A DNA stretch of 64,000 nucleotides from NCBI RefSeq assembly GCF_003259365.1, contig NZ_QLLY01000016.1, forward strand, positions 124,001 through 188,000, given 5' to 3'. The position numbers were made by a program, and so were the translations under genes. Below the pieces are notes generated by a model that was not told the DNA's origin, did no database searches, and saw nothing but the letters and a program-made list of their open reading frames with translations. Each line of letters begins with the position of its first letter. Within the stretch, counting starts at the first letter, position 1. Origin of the DNA: Streptomyces sp. PsTaAH-137. GTDB lineage: Bacteria > Actinomycetota > Actinomycetes > Streptomycetales > Streptomycetaceae. Shown here in pieces: positions 16,747 through 25,393 of the stretch.

Positions 16747-18042
16747 ATGGACCAGCTTGTAGACCTCGACGTCACCATTTCCTTCGACGGCTTCGACGAG
16801 TTACAGACCATCCCGCGCACAACCCCGCGCGCCCTGCAGGACCGCACAATCCACCTCTGCTTCGACAAGGTGCACGACGGCTTCCAGGTGCGCGCCTACG
16901 GCCCTGCCCTGCCCTACGACGGCAACGCACCCCTCAGCGGCCACCTCACTGTGGACACCGAGCAGATATCCCAGTCTGTCGAGGACATCCACGAAGCGTG
17001 GCTGAAGGCCACCGTCCTGTGCCGTTTCGAGGGCCGCTACCCCTTCGAAGGATTCCCGGCCCAGAGTCTCGGCGAGCGCAACGCCCGCGACCTGCTGGAT
17101 GAGGCCTGCGAGACACTCGCCCGCGCCGGACAGAATCTCTACGGCGACATCTTCAAAAGCGGAGACGACGACCTGGACCACCTCGAGGCAGAGCTGGCAC
17201 GCGCCCTGCGCAGCGGACCGCAGACCATCACGGTCACCTCACCCGACCTGTTCATCCCCTGGGGCCTGCTTTACCTCCACCCCGACCCCGACCAGGGCCT
17301 CCACGCCGGCGACCCGGCCACCTGGGACGGCTTCTTCGGCTACACCCACCTCGTCGAACACAACCTGGGCCGGGTCCCCCATTACAGCCCGTTCATCGAA
17401 CATGACGGAGCCCGCCCCATAGCCGGCCTCTTCCTCGACACCCGCCTGGAGAAGAAGAACGACCCCGACTGCCCGCTGTGTCCCGTCCGCAACGTCTTCG
17501 GCACCCACTCCACCGCCACCGAGTGGACCACCAAAGCCGAGACCGCCCAGCGCCTGACCTCACCCAACTGCACCGACCACGTCGTCTTCTTCGGCGCGCA
17601 CGCCACCGCCAACCGCACCGACAACCACGGCCAGAAGTCCGCCCGCATCACCCTCAGCGACAAAAAGCCCATCATCGCGGCCGACATCAAGGACTGGGCC
17701 CGCCACCGCGACCAACCTCTGCCCAATCCGCTGTGTTTCATGATGGCCTGCGAAGGCGGCCGCGCCGGACAGTACGACCAACAGGGCCTCGCCCGCCCTC
17801 TGTTCAAACTCGGCGTGGGATGCCTCGTCGGCCCCCAGATCGAAGTACCAGAAACCGTCGCGAGCACCCTGGCCACCCGGTTCTTCGAAGAGTTCTTCAA
17901 AGGCGAACGCGCCGCCTGCATCCTGCGCGACCTCACCCGCGACTTCATCAGCCAGCACGCGACGCCCCTCGCCCTGGCCTTCACCCTCATCAGAGGCATC
18001 GACACCTGCCTCATCCACAGCCCGGAAGGCGAGCAGCCGTGA
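16747..18042 (+). CDS. CHAT-domain protease
   Basis: A 431-residue protein whose ATG follows the previous stop by two bases. The C-terminal half is a CHAT (caspase, HetF-associated) protease: SPDLFIPWGLLYL (165-177, the usual strand before the active site), then DHVVFFGAHATA with H285, then CFMMACEGGRAGQ with C335, then LFKLGVGCLVGPQIEVPETVASTLATRFFEEFFKG, the family's closing helix-strand unit. The N-terminal 150 residues (DVTISFDGFDELQTIP...) are strand-rich and may be a sensing or binding domain like those in ternary CHAT proteins. CHAT proteases act by cleaving specific protein partners. The candidates here are the upstream caspase-like protein and the downstream hydrolase, whose start overlaps this stop (GTGA). 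Confidence 0.85.
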   Translation: MDQLVDLDVTISFDGFDELQTIPRTTPRALQDRTIHLCFDKVHDGFQVRAYGPALPYDGNAPLSGHLTVDTEQISQSVEDIHEAWLKATVLCRFEGRYPFEGFPAQSLGERNARDLLDEACETLARAGQNLYGDIFKSGDDDLDHLEAELARALRSGPQTITVTSPDLFIPWGLLYLHPDPDQGLHAGDPATWDGFFGYTHLVEHNLGRVPHYSPFIEHDGARPIAGLFLDTRLEKKNDPDCPLCPVRNVFGTHSTATEWTTKAETAQRLTSPNCTDHVVFFGAHATANRTDNHGQKSARITLSDKKPIIAADIKDWARHRDQPLPNPLCFMMACEGGRAGQYDQQGLARPLFKLGVGCLVGPQIEVPETVASTLATRFFEEFFKGERAACILRDLTRDFISQHATPLALAFTLIRGIDTCLIHSPEGEQP

Positions 18043-19043
18043 CACGACCCCTCCTGCCCGTCACCACCCTCGACCTCGACAAGAACGGGCACCTGCTCCA
18101 CACCGACGGCCGCACCGCCATCGCCGACACCGACATCGCCCAGCACCTCGAAGACCACTTGCGGCTGCGCGAAGACACCACCGACATCTTCGTCTTCGTC
18201 CACGGCTGGCGCACCAAACCCGCCGCCGCCCTCACTGCAGCCCGCAACCTCTTCACCCATGTCGAAACCCTCGCCGCCACCCAGCCCGAGGCCTACCGAC
18301 GCATCCCCGACTTCCGCCCGCACTACATCGCCGTGCGCTGGCCCTCCCGCGACAACAGACTCCTGCCCACCGACTACGAACCCGTCAAACAACGCACCCA
18401 GACCATGTCCGACCGCGGCCACGTCCCCCGCGTCCTGGGCGCCATCCTCGGCTACCTCAACACCCACCGCGAAACCCCCGAACCAGGCCCCGAAACCCTG
18501 GTCACCGGCTACGGGCAGTACTTGCACTGCGCCGGCCACTCCTTCGGCAGCCGCGTCCTGCTCCACGGCATCCTCGAAGCCAGCAAACGCCTCGCCGACG
18601 GCGGACCCGACACCCTCGCAAACGAATGGGACGATCCCGCTTACCCCTGGACCCTGGACAGCCTCACCCTCTTCCAGCCGGCACTCCCCGCCGACGCCTT
18701 CACCACCACCCCCTACACCAACATCCTCAACCCCAACCTGCTCAACGCCCCCGTGGCCATGACGTACTCACCTGCCGACACTGCCCTGGGCAACCTCCAC
18801 GAGAAGAAGGAGGACCAGGTCGCCATCGGCCACCTGGGCGCCACCGCCCCCCAGGACCACCTCGCCCAGATCACCCTCCAGGACGTCACCACCCCCTACG
18901 CCTTCCCCCGCGGCAAACGCCTCATCAACGTCGACGCCAGCAACCTCTACAACGCCAACAAACCCTTCGTCGGCGCCCACTCCGACTACTTCCACCCCGA
19001 ATCCGCGCACCTGATGCTCTCCCTCGCCAACAGCGCCCGCTGA
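18039..19043 (+). CDS. Alpha/beta hydrolase (lipase/esterase-like) coupled to the CHAT protease
   Basis: A 334-residue protein. GTG 18039 overlaps the CHAT stop (GTGA), so translation is coupled. Alpha/beta hydrolase landmarks are IFVFVHGWRTK (oxyanion strand, HG at 55-56), the nucleophile elbow CAGHSFGSR with S168, and a late histidine, most likely in VGAHSDYFHP. No signal peptide is seen, so it would act inside the cell. Alpha/beta hydrolases hydrolyse esters, amides or lipids. As the last gene of a caspase-CHAT operon it is the obvious candidate effector, for instance a lipase released or activated by proteolysis; this is inference. The substrate is unknown. Confidence 0.8.
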   Translation: MTRPLLPVTTLDLDKNGHLLHTDGRTAIADTDIAQHLEDHLRLREDTTDIFVFVHGWRTKPAAALTAARNLFTHVETLAATQPEAYRRIPDFRPHYIAVRWPSRDNRLLPTDYEPVKQRTQTMSDRGHVPRVLGAILGYLNTHRETPEPGPETLVTGYGQYLHCAGHSFGSRVLLHGILEASKRLADGGPDTLANEWDDPAYPWTLDSLTLFQPALPADAFTTTPYTNILNPNLLNAPVAMTYSPADTALGNLHEKKEDQVAIGHLGATAPQDHLAQITLQDVTTPYAFPRGKRLINVDASNLYNANKPFVGAHSDYFHPESAHLMLSLANSAR

Positions 19044-19153
19044 AACCTCGCTGTCGGGGAACGTTCGCAGGCCCGGGCGCCCACTTTCTGGCCACACGGC
19101 GACCGGGAGCCCAGCGACTGGTATCCCTTTGGGCTCCCCACTACGGTGCGCCC

Positions 19154-20008
19154 ATGACGACCCTGATCATCGGTGGGAGCGGGTTCCTGGGCAGCGAACT
19201 TGTCCGGCAGGCTACCGAGACAGGCCACAACACCGCGGCCACGTGCACGACTGCGTTCGAAGGCCGCTCCCAGACAGCCGTCTGGCATCAGCTCGACCTG
19301 CGGCAGCCGGAAGACCTTGAGCGGGTTCTGGACGCCGTAGACCCGGACCTGGTGGTGAACGTGGCCAGCAGCAAGGCATCTTGGACGGTGACGGCCCAAG
19401 CACCCATCCGGATCGCGCTGGCTGCGGCCCAGCGCGGCTTCCGTCTCGTCCACGTGTCCTCCGACGCCATCTTCTCCGGCGCGCGCGTGCACTACTGCGA
19501 GTCAGACCAGCCCGACCCGGCCTCTCCCTACGGCGCGATGAAGGCGGCCGCCGAGACCGGCGTGCTGGCCGTCGCTCCGGAGGCGGTCGTCGCCCGGACC
19601 TCTTTGATCATCGGCCGTGGTCAGTCCATCCACGAGCGGGTCGTCCACGAGATGGCCGCCGGAACACGCGAGGGGGCACTGTTCACCGACGACATCCGCT
19701 GCCCCGTCTTCGTCGAAGACCTGGCCGCCGCCCTGCTGGAACTCGCCGCGGGAGAAACGACCGGCATCCGGCACCTGGCCGGAACTGACGCCATCAGCCG
19801 CCACGAGCTGGGCACCCTCATCGCCGGCCGCGACGGACTTGACGCCTCACGGCTGCGTCCGGCGCTGCGTCCACACACCCCCCTGTCCGGTGCGCTCGAC
19901 GTACGACTGGACAGCCGGGCCACCCAGCAAATGCTGCACACGAAGCTGCGCGGCGCACGAGAGTTCTGCACCGCCACGGTCTCGGGCGCGGTGACCGACT
20001 GCTCCTGA
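19154..20008 (+). CDS. SDR-family NAD(P)-dependent reductase/epimerase, RmlD-like
   Basis: A 284-residue Rossmann enzyme from ATG 19154. The N-terminal MTTLIIGGSGFLGSELVRQA is the GxxGxxG cofactor loop. VHVSSDAIFSG and SPYGAMKAAAE supply the extended-SDR catalytic S...YxxxK set, and VARTSLIIGRGQSIHERV is typical of dTDP-4-dehydrorhamnose reductase-like proteins. It probably reduces or epimerises a sugar nucleotide or related carbonyl. It is about 110 bases after the hydrolase gene and could share its transcript, but nothing else links it to that system. It ends at a strong bidirectional hairpin. Confidence 0.85.
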   Translation: MTTLIIGGSGFLGSELVRQATETGHNTAATCTTAFEGRSQTAVWHQLDLRQPEDLERVLDAVDPDLVVNVASSKASWTVTAQAPIRIALAAAQRGFRLVHVSSDAIFSGARVHYCESDQPDPASPYGAMKAAAETGVLAVAPEAVVARTSLIIGRGQSIHERVVHEMAAGTREGALFTDDIRCPVFVEDLAAALLELAAGETTGIRHLAGTDAISRHELGTLIAGRDGLDASRLRPALRPHTPLSGALDVRLDSRATQQMLHTKLRGAREFCTATVSGAVTDCS

Positions 20009-20015
20009 GCGAAGC

Positions 20016-20043
20016 GGCCGGGCCCGCGGATCCGGGCCCGGCC
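20016..20043. terminator. Bidirectional terminator, 11-bp perfect stem
   Basis: GGCCGGGCCCG (20016-20026) pairs with CGGGCCCGGCC (20033-20043) across CGGATC. It starts 7 bases past the SDR stop on the plus strand and 9 bases past the tRNA 3' end on the minus strand, so it should close both transcripts. Confidence 0.75.
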
Positions 20044-20051
20044 TTCGAGGG

Positions 20052-20126
20052 CAGGGGCGGCAGGATTCGAACCTGCGGCGTGCGGGTTTGGAGTCCGCTG
20101 CTCTGGCCGGTCTGAGCTACGCCCCT
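20052..20126 (-). tRNA. tRNA-Trp (anticodon CCA), divergent copy
   Basis: The minus strand folds into a full cloverleaf. The acceptor AGGGGCG pairs with CGCCCCT plus discriminator G, the D arm is GCTC/GAGC, the T arm is GCAGG-TTCGAAT-CCTGC, and the anticodon loop is CTCCAAA (CCA, tryptophan). CCA is not encoded. The anticodon stem GCGGA/CCCGC has an A-C mismatch at 31-39, unusual for a housekeeping tRNA. It is flanked by accessory genes. It could be a plasmid- or element-borne extra tRNA-Trp or a decaying copy. Confidence 0.85.
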
Positions 20127-20313
20127 TAGCTGCAGGGAGCCTGGCACGACCGAGCTCGTGCGAGCCACCGAATATCGGCGGCGCCGGGGCGGTGAGGGTG
20201 AAGGCCACTGGTCAGTGAGCTGGGGGCGGGCGGGAAGGCCGAGCGCGAGGAGCCCCTGGGCATCGGCGGCCGGGCAGTAAAGGGCGACCGCGTCGTCGGG
20301 CACTCGCCCCGGC

Positions 20314-21201
20314 TCAGCGCGCGGGCAAGGAAGCAGGAGTGCCCGGTGGCAGCGGGATCTCGTCCAGCCGCAGCCACTGTTCCTGGCCGCTCTCATCCGG
20401 CAGGTGGAACCGTACGTCCTGCGCCTCGTCCGACTCGTATGGGGCGCCTCCGACCGCCTGCAGCAGGGCACGCAGCCTCTGGTGAGGTGCCTGCATCGCC
20501 CGCTCGCGCACTCCCTCGGCGCGCAGAGCAGCCAGCGTGAGGGAGGCTGTGTTCACCCCGGTACGCCGATGGCCATCGGCGTGGGCGATCGCCTCGGGGT
20601 GTTCCACGATGGAGGCCAGGGCCTCAGGGCCGGCGACGGTGTACGTGAGCACCAAGTCGCCGCGCTGCATCACTATCTGCGCCCCCGGCTGCACCAGCGA
20701 GCCGCCCTCCTGGGTCGACATGGTCACCTTGCCGACCATCGGGCCCATGCCGAGTTTCCGGACCTCACTGAACTGCTCGATCGTCGGGTCCACGAACCGC
20801 TCGGAGTCGGGGAGCACCAGGGCGCAGTGTCCGTTCCACTCGGTTCCCGACCAGGTCGGGGTGAGCGAGCCGTAGAGGGTGCCGGTACCGTTCTCCTTCC
20901 GGATGGCGACGGTGACGGGCAGCAGCTCGGCCCGCACTCCCAGCTGGCCGTACGCATTCCGCAGCGTCAGGCATGCGTCGACGCAGATGTTCGCCGGTGC
21001 GCGACCGTCCGAGAGAGCCGCCCACAAGAAGGGCAGCACCAGCTCCACGATCTGGTCAGGCTTTGCGTGCTCCAGCATCCGCGCCATGAGGTCCAGGCTT
21101 CCCGGTAATGCCGGGGCCGGCGGTCTCTGCTTCGGTAAATAGGGTCGGGCGACCCGCTTTTGCGGTGTTCGGTGCTTCCTACCCCGCTGCTGCTTCGACA
21201 T
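20314..21201 (-). CDS. Transglutaminase/papain-fold-like protein of unknown function
   Basis: A 295-residue protein with a very basic first 28 residues (KQQRGRKHRTPQKR), then a helical region and a core with a Cys-His-Asp order typical of transglutaminase-like cysteine enzymes. NICVDACLTLRNAYGQLGV (C73/C77 at the head of a helix) is followed by EWNGHCALVLPD (H125) and ERFVDPTIEQ (D138). The motif GH-x-x-L-V-L followed by F-V-D-P-T is what makes me propose this fold; the reaction is unknown. The start at ATG 21201 has a weak ribosome site, so a leaderless or later start is possible. It lies convergent to the SDR gene, just past the tRNA. Confidence 0.5.
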   Translation of the reverse strand: MSKQQRGRKHRTPQKRVARPYLPKQRPPAPALPGSLDLMARMLEHAKPDQIVELVLPFLWAALSDGRAPANICVDACLTLRNAYGQLGVRAELLPVTVAIRKENGTGTLYGSLTPTWSGTEWNGHCALVLPDSERFVDPTIEQFSEVRKLGMGPMVGKVTMSTQEGGSLVQPGAQIVMQRGDLVLTYTVAGPEALASIVEHPEAIAHADGHRRTGVNTASLTLAALRAEGVRERAMQAPHQRLRALLQAVGGAPYESDEAQDVRFHLPDESGQEQWLRLDEIPLPPGTPASLPAR

Positions 21202-21632
21202 GGGCAGAGCCTAGGGAACTCAACCGGCCTTTCGACAGACCGCGTTCGCCTGTGGAAACCAACCCAAGGATCGAGGACCGCGCTCGACTACGCCACCGTC
21301 GGACAAGCAGTCCGCCCAACAGCCACAACAGGTGCTGCTGGTCGACCTGAACGCCGTCGCCCGTCTGCCGCTGCCTCGCTCACGTGCACCCTTTCGAGGG
21401 GGAACGGCCGTTAGGGCGCTGTGAAAGTTGCGCGGGCGTGCGCGGACGCGGTTTCCTGTCTGCACCTGGCAGGTGGCAGCCAGCTCCGGACGCCGATAAC
21501 CGACCCTTTGGTGTCGACGGACAACACCACCACTTCACGCCTTGATCGATGTGAGTACTGTCCACGTGAGCCGTTTCCTTGTGAACTTCACGCACCTTCT
21601 GCCGGGTCGGGGCAGCGAGAAGGGAGAGCGTG
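21202..21632. other. Divergent intergenic region
   Basis: This region separates the transglutaminase-like gene from the ParA-like gene and should hold both promoters. I see no gene and no clear repeat. It ends with the AGGGAGAGC ribosome site of the next gene. Confidence 0.35.
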
Positions 21633-23366
21633 ATGCTCATCGAGGAGTACGTCGTCGACATCCGGCGCCAGATGACCAGGGAGAGCCTGAGGACGGCGCG
21701 GATCCACCTGGCCGGCCTTCCGGACTGGTCCGCCCTGGTACCGGCCGCCAAGAACGCGGACCAGGAGCGGCTCGAGTCACTTCTGCTGCACGTGTTCGGC
21801 CTGGCGCTGGGACGCCACCCGCTGGGCGTCAGCGAGATCGTCCCTCAGGCCGATCGACTGCTGCTGCGCATGGAGAGGACTGAGCTAGTGGTCTTGCTGT
21901 TGTCCCTGCTGCCTTACCGGGACCGGCGGCGGTCCCGGCACGGGGTCCTCGACCTGCGGGCTGTCGCCATCCGCCGAGGCATCGAGCTGACTTTGGGCCG
22001 GTTCAGTGCTGGCCGCGCGGTGATCGAGGGTCCCGCAGGCTGCGACCCTGCAGGCGTGCTGGACGCGCACCGGGTCGCGATCGAGGAGCGCGGCTACGAG
22101 CCGCTGTGGGATGAAGTCACCCCGCGTGATCCGGTGCCGAATCTCCTGCGCCGCCCCACGCGGGCACGCAAACGGACGACGCCCGCGGACCCGCACACCG
22201 TGCGACCGGGCCTGGCCAGTGCGCTGTTGCGCCGTCTGCATCTGTGGCCGTCGCTGACCGCCGGCAGTACGGTCACGTTCACCAGTCGGCCGGACGGCGG
22301 TGGGCTGGCCTGGGAGGTGCAGCGTCGCGTGCCGCCACACCTGCCGCTGCACGAGGACTCCGTCGCCACCGCCCTGTCCGAATCCGTGGCAGGCCCGGGA
22401 CTGAGCAGCGACGAGACGGGCCACCACTGCGACCAACAGCAGTGCATCCAGACCTTCGCGGACGGCCGGCTCACCGTCCGCACCACTCACGGTGAACAGC
22501 ACGGTCCCGCCCGGCGGCCCGGTCGCGACCGGGCGCACATCTGGTCAACGTTCCTGAGCGAAGCGCAACCGTCAGCACAAGCCACCGGACAGGCTCGCCC
22601 AGGACACGTTCTGCAACTGATCGACCCCTGGGGTGACGCCCCGGGAGAGGCTGCGGAGCATCTTGCAGCCGCGTGGGCCCAACAAGGTCTGCGCACGCTG
22701 GTCTTGAATGCGTGTAGCGATCACACACGGCGCGGCGAGACCGCTTCCTGGCAGCGTGCCCGTCTGACGGGCGGATCGGGTGCCATGTTCACAGGGGTCG
22801 CCGACTACGTCTACGGCGACCTCAAGGCCGACCTTGAGCGCGCTCGATCCGAGTTCGACGAGATCATTCTGTTGAAGCAGCCATGGACCACCACGTCGTT
22901 TCTGGGCCTGTCCTCTCGGGCTGACGACCACGTCGTCGTCGCCAGCGGGGGCTTCGAGAGGAACTCGAAGAGGACCACGGTGCACGCCGGGCAGCTACGA
23001 CGACGCACCACCCCCTTCACCCCCAACGAATCCGCAGTGGCGTGGCTGAACAGCAGCCTCATCAGGGTCCCGTACGCCGAGTTGCCCCTGACCGGGCTCG
23101 TTCTGTGGTGCACACCCGAGGTCCGCGAACTGGACACCTTTGAGACTGAGGTGGTCCAGGAGCTGGCCCGTCACGGGATGCCTGTGCTGGGCCGTCTGCC
23201 GAAGGCGCCTCGTCTTGGGTCTTGCCGGACCGTGCTGGACCGCCTCCCCGGCCAGCAGGAGGGGTTCGTTCTGCAGCAAGCCGCCCAGATCCGTACGAGC
23301 TTTGGCACTGCGCACGGGAAGGAGACACTGTTCGAAACCGCACTGCGCGAGTACGCCCGAGGGTGA
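21633..23366 (+). CDS. Large ParA/MinD-resembling protein without a P-loop, paralog A
   Basis: A 577-residue protein from ATG 21633, chosen over GTG 21630 because the AGGGAG site is then at normal distance. I do not recognise a named family. The C-terminal half follows a ParA/MinD-like layout: LQLIDPWGDAPGEAAEHLAAAWAQQGLRTLVLNA (helix-strand where the P-loop unit should be, but with no GKT), LERARSEFDEIILL, and later TGLVLWCTPEVRELDTFETEVVQELARHGMPVLGRLPKAP. A conserved HHCDQQQC near residue 275 could bind zinc. The N-terminal 200 residues are basic and helical. It shares its whole organisation with the protein at 32008-33882. Its function is unknown. Confidence 0.7.
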   Translation: MLIEEYVVDIRRQMTRESLRTARIHLAGLPDWSALVPAAKNADQERLESLLLHVFGLALGRHPLGVSEIVPQADRLLLRMERTELVVLLLSLLPYRDRRRSRHGVLDLRAVAIRRGIELTLGRFSAGRAVIEGPAGCDPAGVLDAHRVAIEERGYEPLWDEVTPRDPVPNLLRRPTRARKRTTPADPHTVRPGLASALLRRLHLWPSLTAGSTVTFTSRPDGGGLAWEVQRRVPPHLPLHEDSVATALSESVAGPGLSSDETGHHCDQQQCIQTFADGRLTVRTTHGEQHGPARRPGRDRAHIWSTFLSEAQPSAQATGQARPGHVLQLIDPWGDAPGEAAEHLAAAWAQQGLRTLVLNACSDHTRRGETASWQRARLTGGSGAMFTGVADYVYGDLKADLERARSEFDEIILLKQPWTTTSFLGLSSRADDHVVVASGGFERNSKRTTVHAGQLRRRTTPFTPNESAVAWLNSSLIRVPYAELPLTGLVLWCTPEVRELDTFETEVVQELARHGMPVLGRLPKAPRLGSCRTVLDRLPGQQEGFVLQQAAQIRTSFGTAHGKETLFETALREYARG

Positions 23367-23393
23367 AGCGGAGTCGAGGCGGAGGGTGCAGGC

Positions 23394-23828
23394 ATGGTCT
23401 GCACCCCTGTTCTGACCGGCCTGCCTGGAAGACTCGGTCTCGAGGCCGTGAGCCTCGCGTGCGGCCTTGAACCACCACAGGCCGTCCGCGACACACAGAG
23501 TGTCCACCACGTTGACGAGGCCTCCTTCCGCACCCTGAACGTGCGCAACTGGGACCGGATGGTCGCCGCCTGGGCGGCCGCTGACGACGACGTTGTGGAC
23601 ACCGTCTGATTCGACGACATCACCGCCGACCTCGGCTCCTACGAATACGTCATGAACATGGGCTTCGCCGCCTGAGACACGGCGTACGCCGCAGCCCACT
23701 GGCGGACCAGGCGCTCCGGGCGTCCCGGGCGGCCGGGCCACCCTCCGATCTCCCGGTCGGTGCCCGCGCTCCATGACGCGGGGACATCGACGTGGGGCGT
23801 CACCAACGTCATGGCCAGCAACAACTAG
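23394..23828 (+). pseudogene. Possible decayed gene with two in-frame TGA codons
   Basis: The frame from 23394 reads as reasonable protein (SFRTLNVRNWDRMVAAW...) and continues across TGA at 23607-23609 and TGA at 23673-23675 (FDDITADLGSYEYVMNMGFAA, then DTAYAAAHWRTRR) to TAG at 23826. Both TGAs sit where a tryptophan codon would suit. The family is not recognised. A dead remnant is the simplest reading. Confidence 0.35.
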
Positions 23829-23885
23829 GGCTGAGGCCGCTGCCACAGCAGAGACACTGTCGGTGTCGCATCGTAGGGTTCGCGC

Positions 23886-25163
23886 ATGGCTCGTTCCTGG
23901 ACGCGACTGCATGGACATCTCGGTGTGCCGCCCGGCCCGCTCACCTTCGACATGGTCAAGATGGCAGCCGAGACCCGCCTGGCCGAGTCCGACGACTTGG
24001 ACTGGAAGGAACACCTGCCCAAGCCGCCGTATGACGGACGGTGGAACGAGTTGGCCAAGGACGTCGCGGCGATGGCCAACACCCGCGGCGGACTGCTCAT
24101 CTTTGGCGTCACCGACGAGGACACGAAGCCGGTGGGTATCGACCCCGCCCAGGCCAACGTCGCGCAGTACGCTCAATGGCTGCGCAACCACGTCCAGCCC
24201 TACCTGGCCGACGTCTACTTCGCCATCCTCACCTCACCCGACGCCACCACCAGCTTCCTGGTCATCGACATCCCGGCCAGCCCGATGGCCCCCCACCATG
24301 TGTACGGCACCGCTGCCAAGGACAAGGACCAGCAGGCCGCCGTAGTCCCTTACCGCGACCGTGACCACACCGCCTGGATGGCCGAGTACCAGATCGAACG
24401 CGCCTACCGGGACCGCTTCACCCGCGCCGACGACGCTCAGCACGCGATCGACCAGCTTTACACCCACACCCGCGACGACGTCCTGGCCGAACAGGAAGAA
24501 CCCTCGGCATGGTTCATCGCCGTAACCCGGCCCCAACGCCCCCTGCCCCACACCACACCACCTCTGACCCGCGAAGCGGCCAGCATGCTGTGCGGCAACG
24601 CCAGAGCCATCTCCGAGCGCTTAACCCGCGACCGCTACACCATCAGCCCCCTGCACACGCTGGAATCCGTCTTGAGCACGCCCCGCCCGGGGCTGCGCCG
24701 CTGGGTCTTTTCCACGCTCTCTCCGCGTATGGGCCGGGAGATCCACAGCGAACTGCACCACGACGGCAGCACCGTCCTCGCCGCCAACCTCACCTGGAGA
24801 GCATGGCCCCGCCAGCCGGCGGGAGTGCGAACGGACGGTCTCCCGGTCGACACCGACATCACGGCGGCCGCCTGCCGCGACGCCCTCGCCCAGGCCCGCG
24901 AACTTGCCCGCCATCTCGGCCAGGACAGCTCCTGCCACGTCCAGGCGGCCATCACCACATTCGAGTCACAGCCCCTAATCCCCATCGTCACCCACGGTGG
25001 TGGTGACTTCCGCGACATCGCCGACCGCGCACGCCATCCGCGCCGCATCCAGACCGTGACCACCCAGGTCAACCCCGCCGACGACGATGAACAACTGCGC
25101 GCCGGCGCACAGGAACTCCTCACCGACCTGTCGAACCAGTTCGGCATCAACAGCCACCTGTAG
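23886..25163 (+). CDS. AlbA_2 (Schlafen-type) domain protein
   Basis: A 425-residue protein. Residues about 30-165 form a Schlafen AlbA_2 domain: ESDDLDWKEHLP (34-45) with the E...DxKE acidic set, NELAKDVAAMANTRGGLLIFGV (54-75), PYLADVYFAIL and FLVIDIPASP. This domain is found in RNA-cleaving Schlafen proteins and in many bacterial regulators and defence proteins. The C-terminal 230 residues are unassigned and contain a conserved-looking WFIAVTRPQRPLP and a mixed alpha/beta region. It lies in the defence-like island 520 bases after the ParA-like gene and ends before a pair of hairpins. An RNase or nucleic-acid-sensing role is plausible but unproven. Confidence 0.75.
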   Translation: MARSWTRLHGHLGVPPGPLTFDMVKMAAETRLAESDDLDWKEHLPKPPYDGRWNELAKDVAAMANTRGGLLIFGVTDEDTKPVGIDPAQANVAQYAQWLRNHVQPYLADVYFAILTSPDATTSFLVIDIPASPMAPHHVYGTAAKDKDQQAAVVPYRDRDHTAWMAEYQIERAYRDRFTRADDAQHAIDQLYTHTRDDVLAEQEEPSAWFIAVTRPQRPLPHTTPPLTREAASMLCGNARAISERLTRDRYTISPLHTLESVLSTPRPGLRRWVFSTLSPRMGREIHSELHHDGSTVLAANLTWRAWPRQPAGVRTDGLPVDTDITAAACRDALAQARELARHLGQDSSCHVQAAITTFESQPLIPIVTHGGGDFRDIADRARHPRRIQTVTTQVNPADDDEQLRAGAQELLTDLSNQFGINSHL

Positions 25164-25217
25164 CCGCGACGCCCCCCGAAGCAGCCACCGCCCGCCTGCC
25201 GCACACCGCAGCACAGC

Positions 25218-25231
25218 GCGCGGCGCCGCGC
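25218..25231 (+). terminator. GC palindrome followed by T run after the AlbA_2 gene
   Basis: GCGCGGCGCCGCGC is a perfect palindrome 55 bases past the AlbA_2 stop, followed by ATCTTTTCC on the plus strand. The short symmetrical stem leaves almost no loop, so it is a weaker candidate than the hairpin at 25296-25328. Confidence 0.3.
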
Positions 25232-25295
25232 ATCTTTTCCCGGGCGGGGGCCTGGGACGGTGACATGCTGCCGCACGGCGCGTTGGGGCCGCCTC

Positions 25296-25328
25296 CTCCT
25301 ACCGGACCGATCCGCGGCCCGGTAGGAG
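25296..25328. terminator. Terminator between the convergent AlbA_2 and DUF3800 genes
   Basis: CTCCTACCGG (25296-25305) pairs with CCGGTAGGAG (25319-25328) over a 13-base loop. It lies between two convergent stops (25163 plus, 25394 minus) and probably works in both directions. Confidence 0.55.
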
Positions 25329-25393
25329 AAGCAGCCTCTGACTGCCGAAGTTCAGTTCGTCGATCTAATCGGCCTTCCCTGGTCGGTGCAGAT

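Noticed and set aside
17382..18566. 394-codon minus-strand frame across the CHAT and hydrolase genes
   Set aside because: Antisense shadow. The opposite strand has complete protease and hydrolase active-site motifs with coupled starts.
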